DNA of 64,000 nucleotides from Ascaris suum. Lineage: Eukaryota; Nematoda; Chromadorea; Rhabditida; Ascarididae. The stretch is from NCBI GenBank assembly GCA_013433145.1, contig CM024176.1, positions 1,240,001 through 1,304,000 of the forward strand, in the 5' to 3' direction. Shown in pieces: positions 49,401-62,179 of this stretch. The stretch's first letter is position 1, and each line of letters opens with the position of its first letter. The notes under the pieces were generated by a model. It ran no database searches, had not been told where the DNA came from, and saw nothing but the letters and a program-made list of their open reading frames with translations. Made by a program: the position numbers and the translations under genes.

Positions 49401-52400
49401 GCGAAAAAATTTATAACCTATCAGCACCATCGGCGCCAGGAAGAAGAAAAGGCGAAAACATTTATAACCTATCACCACCATCGGCGCCAGGAAGGACAAA
49501 ATGGCGAAAAAATTTATAACTCATGAGCACCATCGACGCGAGGAAGGCCAAAGGCGAAAAAATTTATAACCCATAAGCGCCATCAACGCCAGGAAGGATA
49601 AAAGGCGAAAAAATTCATAACCCGTCAGCGCCATCGGCGCCAGGAAGGACAAAGCGCGAAAAAATTTATAACCTGTCAGCGCCATCGGCGACCCGGAAGG
49701 ACAAAAGGCGAAAAAATTTATAACCCATAAGCGCCATCGACGCCAGGAAGGACAAAAGGCGAAAAAATTCACAACCCATAAGCGCCATCGACGCCAGGGG
49801 AATAAAAGGCGAAAAAATTTATAACCTGTCAGCGCCGTCGGCGCCAGGAAGGAGAAAGGCGAAAAAACTCACACCCATCAGCACCATCGGCGCCACGAAG
49901 GACAAAAGGCGAAAAAATTTATACCTCATGAGCGCCATCGACGCCAGGAGGGACAAAAGGCGAAAAAATTTATAACCCATCAGCGCCATGGACGCCAGGA
50001 AGGATAAAAGGGCGAAAAAATTCATAACCCGTCAGCGCCATCGACGCCAGGAAGGACAAAAGGCGAAAAAATTCATAACCCGTCAGCGCCATCGGCGCCA
50101 GGAAGGACAAAACGCGAAAAAATTTATAACCTGTCAGCGCCATCGGCGCCAGGAAGGAGAAAAGGCGAAAAAAATTTATACCCATCAGCACCATCGGCGC
50201 TAGGAAGGACAAAAGGCGAAAAAATTTAGAACCGATCAGCACCATCGGCGCCAGGAAGGACAAAAGGCGAAAAAATTCATAACCCATAAGCGCCACCGAC
50301 GCCAGGAAGGACAAAAGGCGAAAAAATTTATAACCCATCAGCGCCATCGGCGCCAGGAAGGACAAAAAGCGAAAAAATTTATAACCCATCAGCGCCGTCG
50401 ACGCCAGGAAATAAAGGGCGAAAAAATTTATAACCTGTCAGCACCATCGGCGCCACGAAGGACAAAAGGCGAAAAAGTTTATACCTCATGAGCGCCATCG
50501 ACGCCAGGAAGGACAAAAGGCGAAAAAATTTATAACCCATCAGCACCATCGGCGCCACGAAGGACAAAAGGCGAAAAAATTTATACCTCATGAGCGCCAC
50601 CGACGCCAGGAAGGACAAAAGGCGAAAAAATTTATAACCCATCAGCGCCATCGGCGCCAGGAAGGACAAAAAGCGAAAAAATTTAGAACCCATCAGCACC
50701 ATCGGCGCCAGGAAGGACAAAAAGCGAAAAAATTCATAACCTGTCAGCGCCATCGACGCCAGGAAGGATAAAAGGCGAAAAAATTCATAACCCGTCAGCG
50801 CCATCGGCGCCAGGAAGGACAAAGCGCGAAAAAATTTATAACCTGTCAGCGCCATCGGCGCCCGCAAGGACAAAAGACGAAAAAATATAGAACCCATCAG
50901 CACCATCGGCGCCAGAAGGACAAAAGGCGAAAAAATTTATAACCCATAAGCGCCATCGACGCCAGGAAGGATAAAAGGCGAAAAAATTCATAACCCGTCA
51001 GCGCCATCGGCGCCAGGAAGGACAAAGCGCGAAAAAATTTATAACCTGTCAGCGCCATCGGCGACCCGGAAGGACAAAAGACGAAAAAATATAGAACCCA
51101 TCAGCACCATCGGCGAAAGGAAGGACAAAAGGCGAAAAAATTTATAACCCATAAGCGCCATCGACGCCAGGAAGGATAAAAAGCTAAAAAATTTATACCT
51201 CGTGAGCGCCATCGACGCCAGGAAGGCCAAAAGGCGAAAAAATTCATAACCCATAAGCGCCATCGACGCCAGGGATAATAAAAGGCGAAAAAATTTATAA
51301 CCTGCCAGCGCCGTCGGCGCCAGGAAGGAGAAAAGGCGAAAAAATTTATACCCATCAGCACCATCGGCGCCAGGAAGGCCAAAAAGCGAAAAAATTCATA
51401 ACCCATAAGCGCCACCGAGGCCAGGAAGGACAAAAGGCGAAAAAATTTATAACCCATCAGCGCCATCGGCGCCAGGAAGGACAAAAAGCGAAAAAATTTA
51501 TAACCCATAAGCGCCATCGACGTCAGGAAGGATAAAAGGCGAAAAAATTCATAACCCGTCAGCGCCATCGGCGCCAGGAAGGACAAAGCGCGAAAAAATT
51601 TATAACCTGTCAGCGCCATCGGCGACCAGGAAGGACAAAAGACGAAAAAATATAGAACCCATCAGCACCATCGGCGCCAGGAACGACAAAAGGCGAAAAA
51701 ATTTATAACCCATAAGCGCCATCGACGCCAGGAAGGATAAAAAGCTAAAAAATTTATACCTCGTGAGCGCCATCGACGCCAGGAAGGACAAAAGGCGAAA
51801 AAATTCATAACCCATAAGCGCCATCGACGCCAGGGATAATAAAAGGCGAAAAATTTATAACCTGCCAGCGCCGTCGGCGCCAGGAAGGAGAAAAGGCGAA
51901 AAAATTTATACCCATCAGCACCATCGGCGCCAGGAAGGCCAAAAGGCGAAAAAATTCATAACCCATAAGCGCCATCGACGCCAGGAAGGACAAAAGGCGA
52001 AAAAATTTATAACCCGTCAGCGCCATCGGCGCCAGGAAGGACAAAAAGCGAAAAAATTTATAACCCATCAGCGCCATCGACGCCAGGGATAATAAAGGGC
52101 GAAAAAATTATAACCTGTCAGCACCATCGGCGCCACGAAGGACAAAAGGCGAAAAAATTTATACCTCATGAGCGCCACCGACGCCAGGAAGGACAAAAGG
52201 CGAAAAAATTTATAACCCATCAGCGCCATCGGCGCCAGGAAGGACAAAAAGCGAAAAAATTTAGAACCCATCAGCACCATCGGCGCCAGGAAGGACAAAA
52301 CGCGAAAAAATTTATAACCTGTCAGCGCCATCGGCGCCAGGAAGGACAAAAAGCGAAAAAATTTAGAACCCATCAGCACCATCGGCGCCAGGAAGGACAA

Positions 52401-55400
52401 AAAGCGAAAAAATTTATAACCCATCAGCGCCATCGGCGCCAGGAAGGACAAAAGGCGAAAAAATTTATAACCTGCCAGCGCCGTCGGCGCCAGGAAGGAC
52501 AAAAGGCGAAAAAATTTATACCCATCAGCACCATCGGCGCCAGGAAGGACAAAAGGCGAAAAAATTCATAACCCATAAGCGCCATCGACGCCAGGAAGGA
52601 CAAAAGGCGAAAAAATTTATAACCCGTCAGCGCCATCGGCGCCAGGAAGGACAAAAAGCGAAAAAATTTATAACCCATCAGCGCCATCGACGCCAGGATA
52701 AAAAAGGCGAAAAAATTTATAACCCATCAGCACCATCGGCGCCAGGAAGGACAAAAGGCGAAAAAATTTATACCCATGAGCGCCATCGACGCCAGGAAGG
52801 ACAAAAGGCGAAAAAATTTATAACCCATCAGCGCCATCGGCGCCAGGAAGGACAAAAAGCGAAAAAATTTATAACCCATCAGCACCATCGGCGCCAGGAA
52901 GGACAAAAGGCGAAAAAATTTATAACCTGTCAGCGCCATCGGCGCCAGGAAGGACAAAAAGCGAAAAAATTTATAACCCATCAGCACCATCGGCGCCAGG
53001 AAGGACAAAAGGCGAAAAAATTTATAACCTGTCAGCGCCATCGGCGCCAGGAAGGACAAAAGGCGAAAAAATTTATAACTCATGAGCACCATCGACGCCA
53101 GGAAGGACAAAAGGCGAAAAAATTCATAACCCGTCAGCGCCATCGACGCCAGGGAAAAAAGGCGAAAAAATTTATAACCTGTCAGCGCCATCGGCGCCAG
53201 GAAGGACAAAAGGCGAAAAAATTTATAACCCATCAGCACCATCGGCGCCAGGAAGGACAAAAGGCGAAAAAATTCATAACCCATAAGCGCCATCGACGCC
53301 AGGAAGGACAAAAGGCGAAAAAAATTATAACCCATCAGCGCCATCGGCGCCAGGAAGGACAAAAAGCGAAAAAATTTATAACCCATCAGCGCCATCGACG
53401 CCAGGAGGACAAAGGCGAAAAAATTTATAACCCATCAGCGCCATCGGCGCCAGGAAGGACAAAAGGCGAAAAAATTTATAACCTATCAGCACCATCGGCG
53501 CCAGGAAGGACAAAAAGCGAAAAAATTTATAACCTATCAGCACCATCGACGCCAGGAAGGCCAAAAGGCGAAAAAATTTATAACCCATAAGCGCCATCGA
53601 CGCGAGGAAATAAAAGGCGAAAAAATTTATAACCTGTCAGCACCATCGGCGCCAGGAAGGACAAAAGGCGAAAAAATTTATACCCATCAGCACCATCGGC
53701 GCCAGGAAGGACAAAAAGCGAAAAAATTTATAACCCGATCAGCACCATCGGCGCCAGGAAGGACAAAAGGCGAAAAAATTTATACCCATAGCGCCATCGA
53801 CGCCAGGGATAATAAAAGGCGAAAAAATTTATAACCTGTCAGCACCATCGGCGCCAGGAAGGACAAAAGGCGAAAAAATTTATACCTCATGAGCGCCATC
53901 GACGCCAGGAAGGACAAAAGGCGAAAAAATTTATAACCCATCAGCGCCATCGGCGCCAGGAAGGACAAAAAGCGAAAAAATTTATAACCCATCAGCACCA
54001 TCGGCGCCAGGAAGGACAAAAGGCGAAAAAATTTATAACCCATCAGCACCATCGCGCCAGGAAGGACAAAGGCGAAAAATTTATAACCCATCAGCGCCAT
54101 CGGCGCCAGGAAGGACAAAAAGCGAAAAAATTTATAACTCATCAGCACCATCGGCGCCAGGAAGGCCAAAGGCGAAAAAATTTATAACCCATAAGCGCCA
54201 TCGACGCCAGGAAGGATAAAAGGCGAAAAAATTTATAACCCATCAGCACCATCGGCGCCAGGAAGGACAAAAGGCGAAAAAATTTATACCCATGAGCGCC
54301 ATCGACGCCAGGAAGGACAAAAGGCGAAAAAATTTATAACCCATCAGCACCATCGGCGCCAGGAAGGACAAAAGGCGAAAAAATTTATAACCCATCAGCG
54401 CCATCGACGCCAGGGATAATAAAGGGCGAAAAAATTTATAACCCATCAGCGCCATCGGCGCCAGGAAGAACAAAAGGCGAAAAAATTTATAACCTATCAG
54501 CACCATCGGCGCCAGGAAGGACAAAAAGCGAAAAAATTTATAACCATCAGCGCCATCGGCGCCAGGAAGGCCAAAAGGCGAAAAAATTCATAACCCATAA
54601 GCGCCATCGACGCCAGGGATAATAAAAGGCGAAAAAATTTATAACCTGTCAGCACCATCGGCGCCACGAAGGACAAAAGGCGAAAAAATTTATACCTCAT
54701 GAGCGCCATCGACGCCAGGAAGGACAAAAGGCGAAAAAATTTATAACCCATCAGCGCCATCGGCGCCAGGAAGGACAAAAGCGAAAAAATTTATAACCTG
54801 TCAGCGCCATCGGCGCCAGGAAGGACAAAAGGCGAAAAAATTTATAACTCATGAGCACCATCGACGCCAGGAGGGACAAAAGGCGAAAAAATTTATAACC
54901 CATAGCGCCATCGGCGCCAGGAAGGACAAAAAGCGAAAAAATTTATAACCTATCAGCACCATCGGCGCCAGGAAGGACAAAAGGCGAAAAAATTTATAAC
55001 TCATGAGCACCATCGACGCCAGGAAGGCCAAAGGCGAAAAAATTTATAACCCATAAGCGCCATCGGCGCCAGGAAGGACAAAAGCGAAAAAATTTATAAC
55101 TCATGAGCACCATCGACGCGAGGAAGGACAAAGGCGAAAAAATTTATAACCCATAAGCGCCATCGACGCCAGGAAGGACAAAAGGCGAAAAAATTTAGAA
55201 CCCATCAGCACCATCGGCGCCAGGAAGGACAAAAGGCGAAAAAATTTATAACCCATAAGCGCCATCGACGCCAGGAAATAAAAGGCGAAAAAATTTATAA
55301 CCTGTCAGCGCCATCGGCGCCAGGAAGGAGAAAGGCGAAAAAACTCACACCCATCAGCACCATCGGCGCCAGGAAGGACAAAAGGCGAAAAAATTTATAA

Positions 55401-58400
55401 CCCATCAGCGCCATCGGCGCCAGGAAGGACAAAAGGCGAAAAAATTTATAACCTATCAGCACCATCGGCGCCAGGAAGGACAAAAAGCGAAAAAATTTAT
55501 AACCTATCAGCACCATCGATGCCAGGAAGGCCAAAAGGCGAAAAAATTCATAACCCATAAGCGCCATCGACGCCAGGAAGGACAAAAGGCGAAAAAATTC
55601 ATAACCCATCAGCGCCATCGGCGCCAGGAAGGACAAAACGCGAAAAAATTTATAACCCGTCAGCGCCATCGGCGACCAGGAAGGACAAAAGGCGAAAAAA
55701 ATTATAACCTGTCAGCACCATCGGCGCCAGGAAGGACAAAAGGCGAAAAAATTTATAACCTGTCAGCACCATCGGCGCCAGGAAGGACAAAAAGCGAAAA
55801 AATTTAGAACCCATCAGCACCATCGGCGCGAGGAAGGACAAAAGGCGAAAAAATTTATAACCCATCAGCGCCATCGGCGCCAGGAAGGACAAAAGGCGAA
55901 AAAATTTATAACCTATCAGCACCATCGGCGCCAGGAAGGACAAAAAGCGAAAAAATTTATAACCTATCAGCACCATCGGCGCCAGGAAGGACAAAAGGCG
56001 AAAAAATTCATAACCCATAAGCGCCATCGACGCCAGGAAGGACAAAAGGCGAAAAAATTCATAACCCGTCAGCGCCATCGGCGCCAGGAAGGACAAAAGC
56101 GCGAAAAAATTTATAACCCGTCAGCGCCGTCGGCGACCGGGAAGGACAAAAGGCGAAAAAATTTATAACCTGTCAGCACCATCGGCGCCAGGAAGGACAA
56201 AAGGCGAAAAAATTTATAACCTGTCAGCACCATCGGCGCCAGAAGGACAAAAAGCGAAAAAATTTAGAACCCATCAGCACCATCGGCGCGAGGAAGGACA
56301 AAAGGCGAAAAAATTTAGAACCCATCAGCACCATCGACGCCAGGAAGGCCAAAAGGCGAAAAACTCATAACCCATAAGCGCCATCGACGCCAGGAAGGAC
56401 AAAAAGCGAAAAAATTTATAACCTCGTGAGCGCCATCGACGCCAGGAAGGACAAAAGGCGAAAAAATTCATACCCATAAGCGCCATCGACGCCAGGAAAA
56501 TAAAAGGCGAAAAAATTTATAACCTGCCAGCGCCATCGGCGCCAGGAACGAGAAAGGGCGAAAAAAATTCACAACCATCAGCACCATCGGCGCCAGGAAG
56601 GACAAAAGGCGAAAAAATTTATACCTCATGAGCGCCATCGACGCCAGGAAGGACAAAAGGCGAAAAAATTTATAACCCATCAGCGCCATCGGCGCCAGGA
56701 AGGACAAAAGGCGAAAAAATTTATAACCTATCAGCACCATCGGCGCCAGGAAGGACAAAAAGCGAAAAAATTTAGAACCCATCAGCACCATCGGCGCCAG
56801 GAAGGACAAAAAGCGAAAAATTTATAACCTGTCAGCGCCATCGGCGCCCGGAAGGACAAAAGACGAAAAAATTTATAAACTGTCAGCACCATCGGCGCCA
56901 GGAAGGACAAAAGGCGAAAAAATTTATAACCTGTCAGCACCATCGGCGCCAGGAAGGACAAAAAGCGGAAAAATTTATAACCCATCAGCACCATCGGCGC
57001 CAGGAAGGACAAAAGGCGAAAAAAATTTATAACCTGTCAGCGCCATCGGCGCCAGGAAGGACAAAAGCGAAAAAATTTATACCCATCAGCGCCATCGACG
57101 CCAGGAAGGACAAAAGGCGAAAAATTCATAACCCATAAGCGCCATCGACGCCAGGAAGGACAAAAGGCGAAAAAATTTATAACCCATCAGCGCCATCGGC
57201 GCCAGAAAGAACAAAAAGCGAAAAAATTTATAACTCATGAGCGCCATCGGCGCCAGGAAGGACAAAAGGCGAAAAATTTATAACCCGTCAGCGCCATCGG
57301 CGCCAGGAAGGACAAAAAGCGAAAAATTTATAACCCATCAGCACCATCGGCGCCAGGAAGGACAAAAGCGAAAAAATTTATAACCTGTCAGCGCCATCGG
57401 CGCCAGGAAGGACAAAAAGCGAAAAAATTTATACCTCGTGAGCGCCATCGACGCCAGGAAGGACAAAAGGCGAAAAAAATTCATAACCCATAAGCGCCAT
57501 CGACGCCAGGAAGGACAAAAGGCGAAAAAATTTATAACCCATCAGCGCCATCGGCGCCAGAAAGAACAAAAAGCGAAAAAATTTAGAACCATCAGCACCA
57601 TCGGCGCCAGGAAGGACAAAAGGCGAAAAAATTTATAACCCATCAGCGCCATCGGCGCCAGGAAGAACAAAAAGCGAAAAAATTTAGAACCCATCAGCAC
57701 CATCGACGCCAAGAAGGACAAAAGGCGAAAAATTTATTATTTAAGCCCATAACCCATAAGCGCCATCGGCGCCAGGAAGGACAAAAAGCGAAAAAATTTA
57801 TAACCTATCAGCACCATCGGCGCCAGGAAGGACAAAAAGCGAAAAAATTTATAACCCTCAGCACCATCGCGCCAGGAAGGACAAATGGCGAAAAAAATTT
57901 ATAACTCATGAGCACCATCGACGCCAGGAAGGACAAAAGGCGAAAAAATTTATAACCCCTAAGCGCCATCGACGCCAGGAAGGACAAAAGGCGAAAAAAT
58001 TTATAACCCATCAGCACCATCGGCGCCAGGAAGGACAAAAGGCGAAAAATTTATAACCCGTCAGCGCCATCGGCGCCAGGAAGGAAAAAGGCGAAAAAAA
58101 TCATAACCCGACAGCGCCATCGGCGCCAGGAAGGACAAAACGCGAAAAAATTTATAACCTCCAGCGCCATCGGCGCCAGGAAGGACAAAAAGCGAAAAAA
58201 TTTATAACCCATCAGCACCATCGGCGCCAGGAAGGACAAAAGGCGAAAAAATTTATAACCCATCAGCGCCATCGGCGCCAGGAAGGACAAAAAGCGAAAA
58301 ATTTATAACCCATCAGCGCCGTCGGCGCCAGGAAGGACAAAAAGCGAAAAAATTTATAACCCATCAGCACCATCGGCGCCAGGAAGGACAAAACGCGAAA

Positions 58401-60330
58401 AAATTTATAACCCATGAGCGCCATCGGCGCCAGGAAGGACAAAAGGCGAAAAAATTTATAACCTATCAGCACCATCGGCGCCAGGAAGAACAAAAGCGAA
58501 AAAATTTATAACCCATCAGCACCATCGGCGCCAGGAAGGACAAATGGCGAAAAAATTTATAACTGTCAGCACCATCGGCGCCAGGAAGGACCAAAGGCGA
58601 AAAAATTTATAACCCCTAAGCGCCATCGACGCCAGGAAGGACAAAAGGCGAAAAAATTCATAACCCATCAGCACCATCGGCGCCAGGAAGGACAAAAGGC
58701 GAAAAAATTTATAACCCGTCAGCGCCATCGGCGCCAGGAAGGACAAAAGGCGAAAAAATTCATAACCCGAGCGCCATCGCGCCAGGAAGGACAAAAGGCG
58801 AAAAAATTTATAACCTGCCAGCACCATCGGCGCCAGGAAGGACAAAAAGCGAAAAAATTTATAACCCATCAGCACCATCGGCGCCAGGAAGGACAAAAGG
58901 CGAAAAAATTTATAACCCATCAGCGCCATCGGCGCCAGGAAGGACAAAAGGCGAAAAAATTTATAACCATCAGCGCCATCGGCGCCAGGAAGAAAAAAAG
59001 CGAAAAAATTTATACCTCGTGAGCGCCATCGACGCCAGGAAGGCCAAAAGGCGAAAAAAACTTATAACCCATAAGCGCCATCGACGCCAGGAAGGACAAA
59101 AGGCGAAAAAATTTATACCCATCAGCACCATCGGCGCCAGGAAGGACAAAAGGCGAAAAAATTTATAACTCATCAGCACCATCGGCGCCAGGAAGGCCAA
59201 AGGCGAAAAAATTTATAACCCATAAGCGCCATCGACGCCAGGAAGGACAAAAGGCGAAAAAATTCATAACCCATCAGCACCATCGGCGCCAGGAAGGACA
59301 AAAGGCGAAAAATTTATAACCCGTCAGCGCCATCGGCGCCAGGAAGGATAAAAGGCGAAAAATTCATAACCGACAGCGCCATCGGCGCCAGGAAGGACAA
59401 AACGCGAAAAAATTTATAACCATGAGCGCCATCGGCGCCAGGAAGGCCAAAGGCGAAAAAATTTATAACCCATCAGCGCCATCGACGCCAGGAAGGAAAA
59501 AAGGCGAAAAAATTCATAACCCATCAGCGCCATCGGCGCCAGGAAGGACAAAACGCGAAAAAATTTATAACCATCAGCGCCATCGGCGCCAGGAAGGAGA
59601 AAAGGCGAAAAAAATTAGAACCCATCAGCGCCATCGGCGCCAGGAAGGCCAAAAGGCGAAAAAATTTATAACCCATAAGCGCCATCGGCGCCAGGAAGGA
59701 CAAATGCGAAAAAATTTATAACTCATGAGCCCATCGGCGCGAGGAAGGCCAAAGACGAAAAAATTTATAACCCATAAGCGCCATCGGCGCCAGGAAGGAC
59801 AAAAGCGAAAAAATTTATAACCCATCAGCGCCATCGGCGCCCGGAAGGATAAAAGGCGAAAAATTATAACCCTGCGCCATCGGCGCCAGGAAGGTCAGAA
59901 TGAACAAAAAACGGATGACCGATTAGCGTCCTCGGCGCCAGGAAGTACAAAACGCGAAAAAATTTATAACCCATCAGCGCCATCGGCCCAGGAAGACAAA
60001 AGGCGAAAAAATTCATAATCCGTCAGCGCCATCGGCGCCCGGAAGGACAAAAGGCGAAAAAATTTATAACCTGCCAGCACCATCGGCGCCAGGAAGGACA
60101 AAAAGGCGAAAAAATTTAGAACCCATCAGCGCCATCGACGCCAGGAAGGACAAAAGGCGAAAAAATTTATAACCCATGAGCGCCATCGACGCCAGGAAGG
60201 ACAAAAGGCGAAAAATTTATAACCCATCAGCGCCATCGCCATCGCGCCAGGAAGGACAAAAGGCGAAAAAATTTATAACCCATCAGCGCCATCGGCGCCG
60301 GAAGACATAAGGCGAAAAAAATAGATAAGT
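37461..60330. repeat. 51-bp minisatellite, homogenised core of about 23 kb
   Basis: The unit has three blocks: CAGC(G/A)CC(A/G)TCG(G/A)CGC, then CAGGAAGGACAAAAGGCG, then AAAAAATTTATAACCCAT. The total is 51 bp, giving about 450 copies in the core. Common variants include TTAGAACCC for TTATAACCC, CCTGT for CCCAT, GGGATAAT for GGAAGGAC (same length), and one-base changes in the A run. Since 51 bp is 17 codons, stop-free frames persist in several phases: GYKFFRLLSFLAP-type on the minus strand and HRRQEGQKAKKFIT-type on the plus strand, each broken wherever a unit has an indel. Longest frames are on the minus strand (43616-44470, 284 codons). There is no start context, flanking exon or codon-position bias that supports a protein. 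Confidence 0.95.
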
Positions 60331-61165
60331 GGAATGCGCTCTCGGCGCTTGCGAAAGTCAAAATGCACAAAACGGATAACAGAACGGCGAAACGGCCCAG
60401 GATGGACAGAACGCGAAAAAATTTATAACTCATCAGCGCCATCGGCCCCGGCGAAGAGAAGATGCGACGAAATAGATAAGGCTCGCGCCATCGGCGCCAG
60501 GAATGTCACAATACAAGAAAACGGATAACCGACTCGCGTCCTGGCGCCAGTAAGACAGAAGGCGAAAAAATTTATAACCCACCAGCAGCTTCGGCGTCCA
60601 GGAAGAGGGAAGATGGAAAAATAGATGACAGGCTGTCGGCGCCAGGAAAGTCACAATGCAAGAAAATGGATAACGCACTCGCGCCCTTGGCGCCCGAGAG
60701 GAGAGAAGGGGAAGAAGTTTATCAGAGGCTCGCGCCTACGGCGCCCGGGAAGAGAGATGGGGAAATGGATGGCAGAGTCGCATCTAAGAAAGACAGACGG
60801 AAAGGAAGTGGATAACGGATGAGCGCCTTCCGCGCTCGGGAAGAGGGAACATGGAGGAGCGGACAACAGACGAGCGCGGTCGGCGCCAGGAAAGGCAGGC
60901 GGCAAGGAAATGGATGAGAGGACAGCCCCTTCCGCGCTCGGGAATACAAAGGGCGAAGAAATTTGTAAAAGACGCGCGCCTTCGGTGCTCGGGAAGAGAG
61001 AAGACGGAGGTATGGATGACAGACTCGCGTCTTCGGCGCTAGGAAAGAGAGAAGTCAAGAAAATGGATAACAGACCAGCGCCTTCTTCGCTCGGAGAGAG
61101 TGCAGGCGAAGAAATCGGCAACAGATTCGCACCTTGGGCACTAGTGTAGACAGTCGGCGAAGTAG
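60331..61165. repeat. Diverged right edge of the 51-bp array
   Basis: Units keep the 51-bp spacing but diverge progressively to forms such as CGCCTTCGGCGCTCGGGAAG followed by variable purine-rich spacers. These edge units are richer in G and C and lack the AAAAAATTTATAA block. Long frames across it (for example 60651-61172 on the minus strand, with PSAEGA-type repeats) are products of the period. The array ends near 61165. Confidence 0.85.
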
Positions 61166-61373
61166 TGTACAAAATACACTAGTATATTATTTTAGAAATA
61201 CTTTAAACTTTACGTAAGAATTTATAGGACTTCTCGGTTATGTTTGAATGGTAACTTTTATTCTTATTTTTACGTGAACCCCTCGCGTGCATGTGGGACC
61301 TAGGTAGTTACTTTCGGAACAAAAACGCTGAAAAAATAATTTTAAATCGAAAATTGTAATACTGAACTAGGTC

Positions 61374-61436
61374 TGGCATTGAACCTCGACAGCCAGCCGC
61401 AACGGCCCTCTGCACTACTATCTCAACCGCGTCGCT
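61374..61436 (-). ncRNA. tRNA-like Pol III promoter head (possible SINE or tRNA relic)
   Basis: Read on the minus strand, a box A-like GCGACGCGGTTGAGA (61435-61421) is followed about 36 nt later by a box B-like GGTTCAATGCC (61385-61375). Box B carries A instead of the invariant G of GGTTCGA. Between them GCCG-TTG-CGGC can form a hairpin. The sequence does not fold into a complete cloverleaf that I can draw, so a decayed tRNA or a tRNA-derived SINE head is more likely than a functional tRNA. Confidence 0.3.
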
Positions 61437-61684
61437 GCATGCAAGCTTGCTCTCAGTCCGATTGACACTCTCAGGCGAGCGTCTGCCTCTCACTTAATCA
61501 TGAATGCTTTCGTGCACAAACTTTTAACACTGAATATTTACGGAAAAGCACGAACAAGGGCAGAGGCACATTTATTTGTGATCAACTCCTCAAGTTGTAT
61601 CGTTTGTTACCAAAATTATCGGAATCGGAAACAAAAAATTCTCTACCACGTTCGTACTGAATCCTGATTGCAAAAGAAAAAAGC
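61437..61684. other. Unassigned DNA
   Basis: Moderate GC and no supported gene. A short minus-strand frame (61308-61493) reads through the tRNA-like segment and is not considered a gene. Confidence 0.4.
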
Positions 61685-62179
61685 TCATACAGATGCCTCA
61701 GGAATTTGAGGAGTTATGAACGGGAAATTTGATCTGTCTGTCTCTCGACTTTTGCGTACTATTTCGCCACCAAATGCAATTTCCAGGATTCCCGTTACAG
61801 ATAGGCCAAGCATGTTATAAACTGTTTGAAGGGGAATTGCCTGGGGCGTCAAACAGCGCAACGTGAATATCTTGAAAATGCAGGATTGGAGCGGGGCGGC
61901 ACATTTTTTTCTGGAATAACCTTGAGGAAATGTCGAAAAGTGTAACTGATGAGGAAACGGTGGGATGAAGGAGAAGAAAGTCGCAAAAAATGAAGTTGGT
62001 AATTTGCAAAAGCTCTTCATCGAATAGGAAAACTTTTCAAGGAATCCACTACTCCATCCGAAGCCATCCATATCAAAAAAGTTCCAGCTCAGTTCACTCA
62101 ATGGCAAGCGAGATATGGCGAAAAAACCATTTTCAGGATCATCAATGCATATCTCACCAGAATCACTAAACATCCACAA
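61685..62179 (-). CDS. Long minus-strand frame, unrecognised (164 codons)
   Basis: The longest frame outside the repeats: a true ATG at 62179 opens MWMFSDSGEICIDDPENGFF, and a Phe/Ser/Pro-rich middle follows. It contains nine cysteines but no motif I can name. It lies opposite plus-strand segments that look at least as protein-like, so it may be the antisense shadow of a decayed plus-strand gene. A 104-codon minus-strand frame upstream (62252-62566) could be a continuation after a break. Confidence 0.25.
   Translation of the reverse strand: MWMFSDSGEICIDDPENGFFAISRLPLSELSWNFFDMDGFGWSSGFLEKFSYSMKSFCKLPTSFFATFFSFIPPFPHQLHFSTFPQGYSRKKCAAPLQSCIFKIFTLRCLTPQAIPLQTVYNMLGLSVTGILEIAFGGEIVRKSRETDRSNFPFITPQIPEASV

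Noticed and set aside
37461..60330. Dozens of 60-284 codon frames (GYKFFRLLSFLAP and KKFITHQRHRRQEG types) as genes for a repeat protein
   Set aside because: They arise because the 51-bp period is a multiple of three; they are open in several phases and on both strands, broken by indels at random points, and common variants are mostly amino-acid-changing.
37461..60330. CRISPR-like array (short regularly spaced palindromic repeats)
   Set aside because: The whole 51-bp unit is repeated; there are no unique spacers, no cas genes, and the context is eukaryotic.
61308..61493. 61-codon minus-strand frame with balanced composition
   Set aside because: Its best part is a reading of the tRNA-like segment, which explains the unusual composition better.
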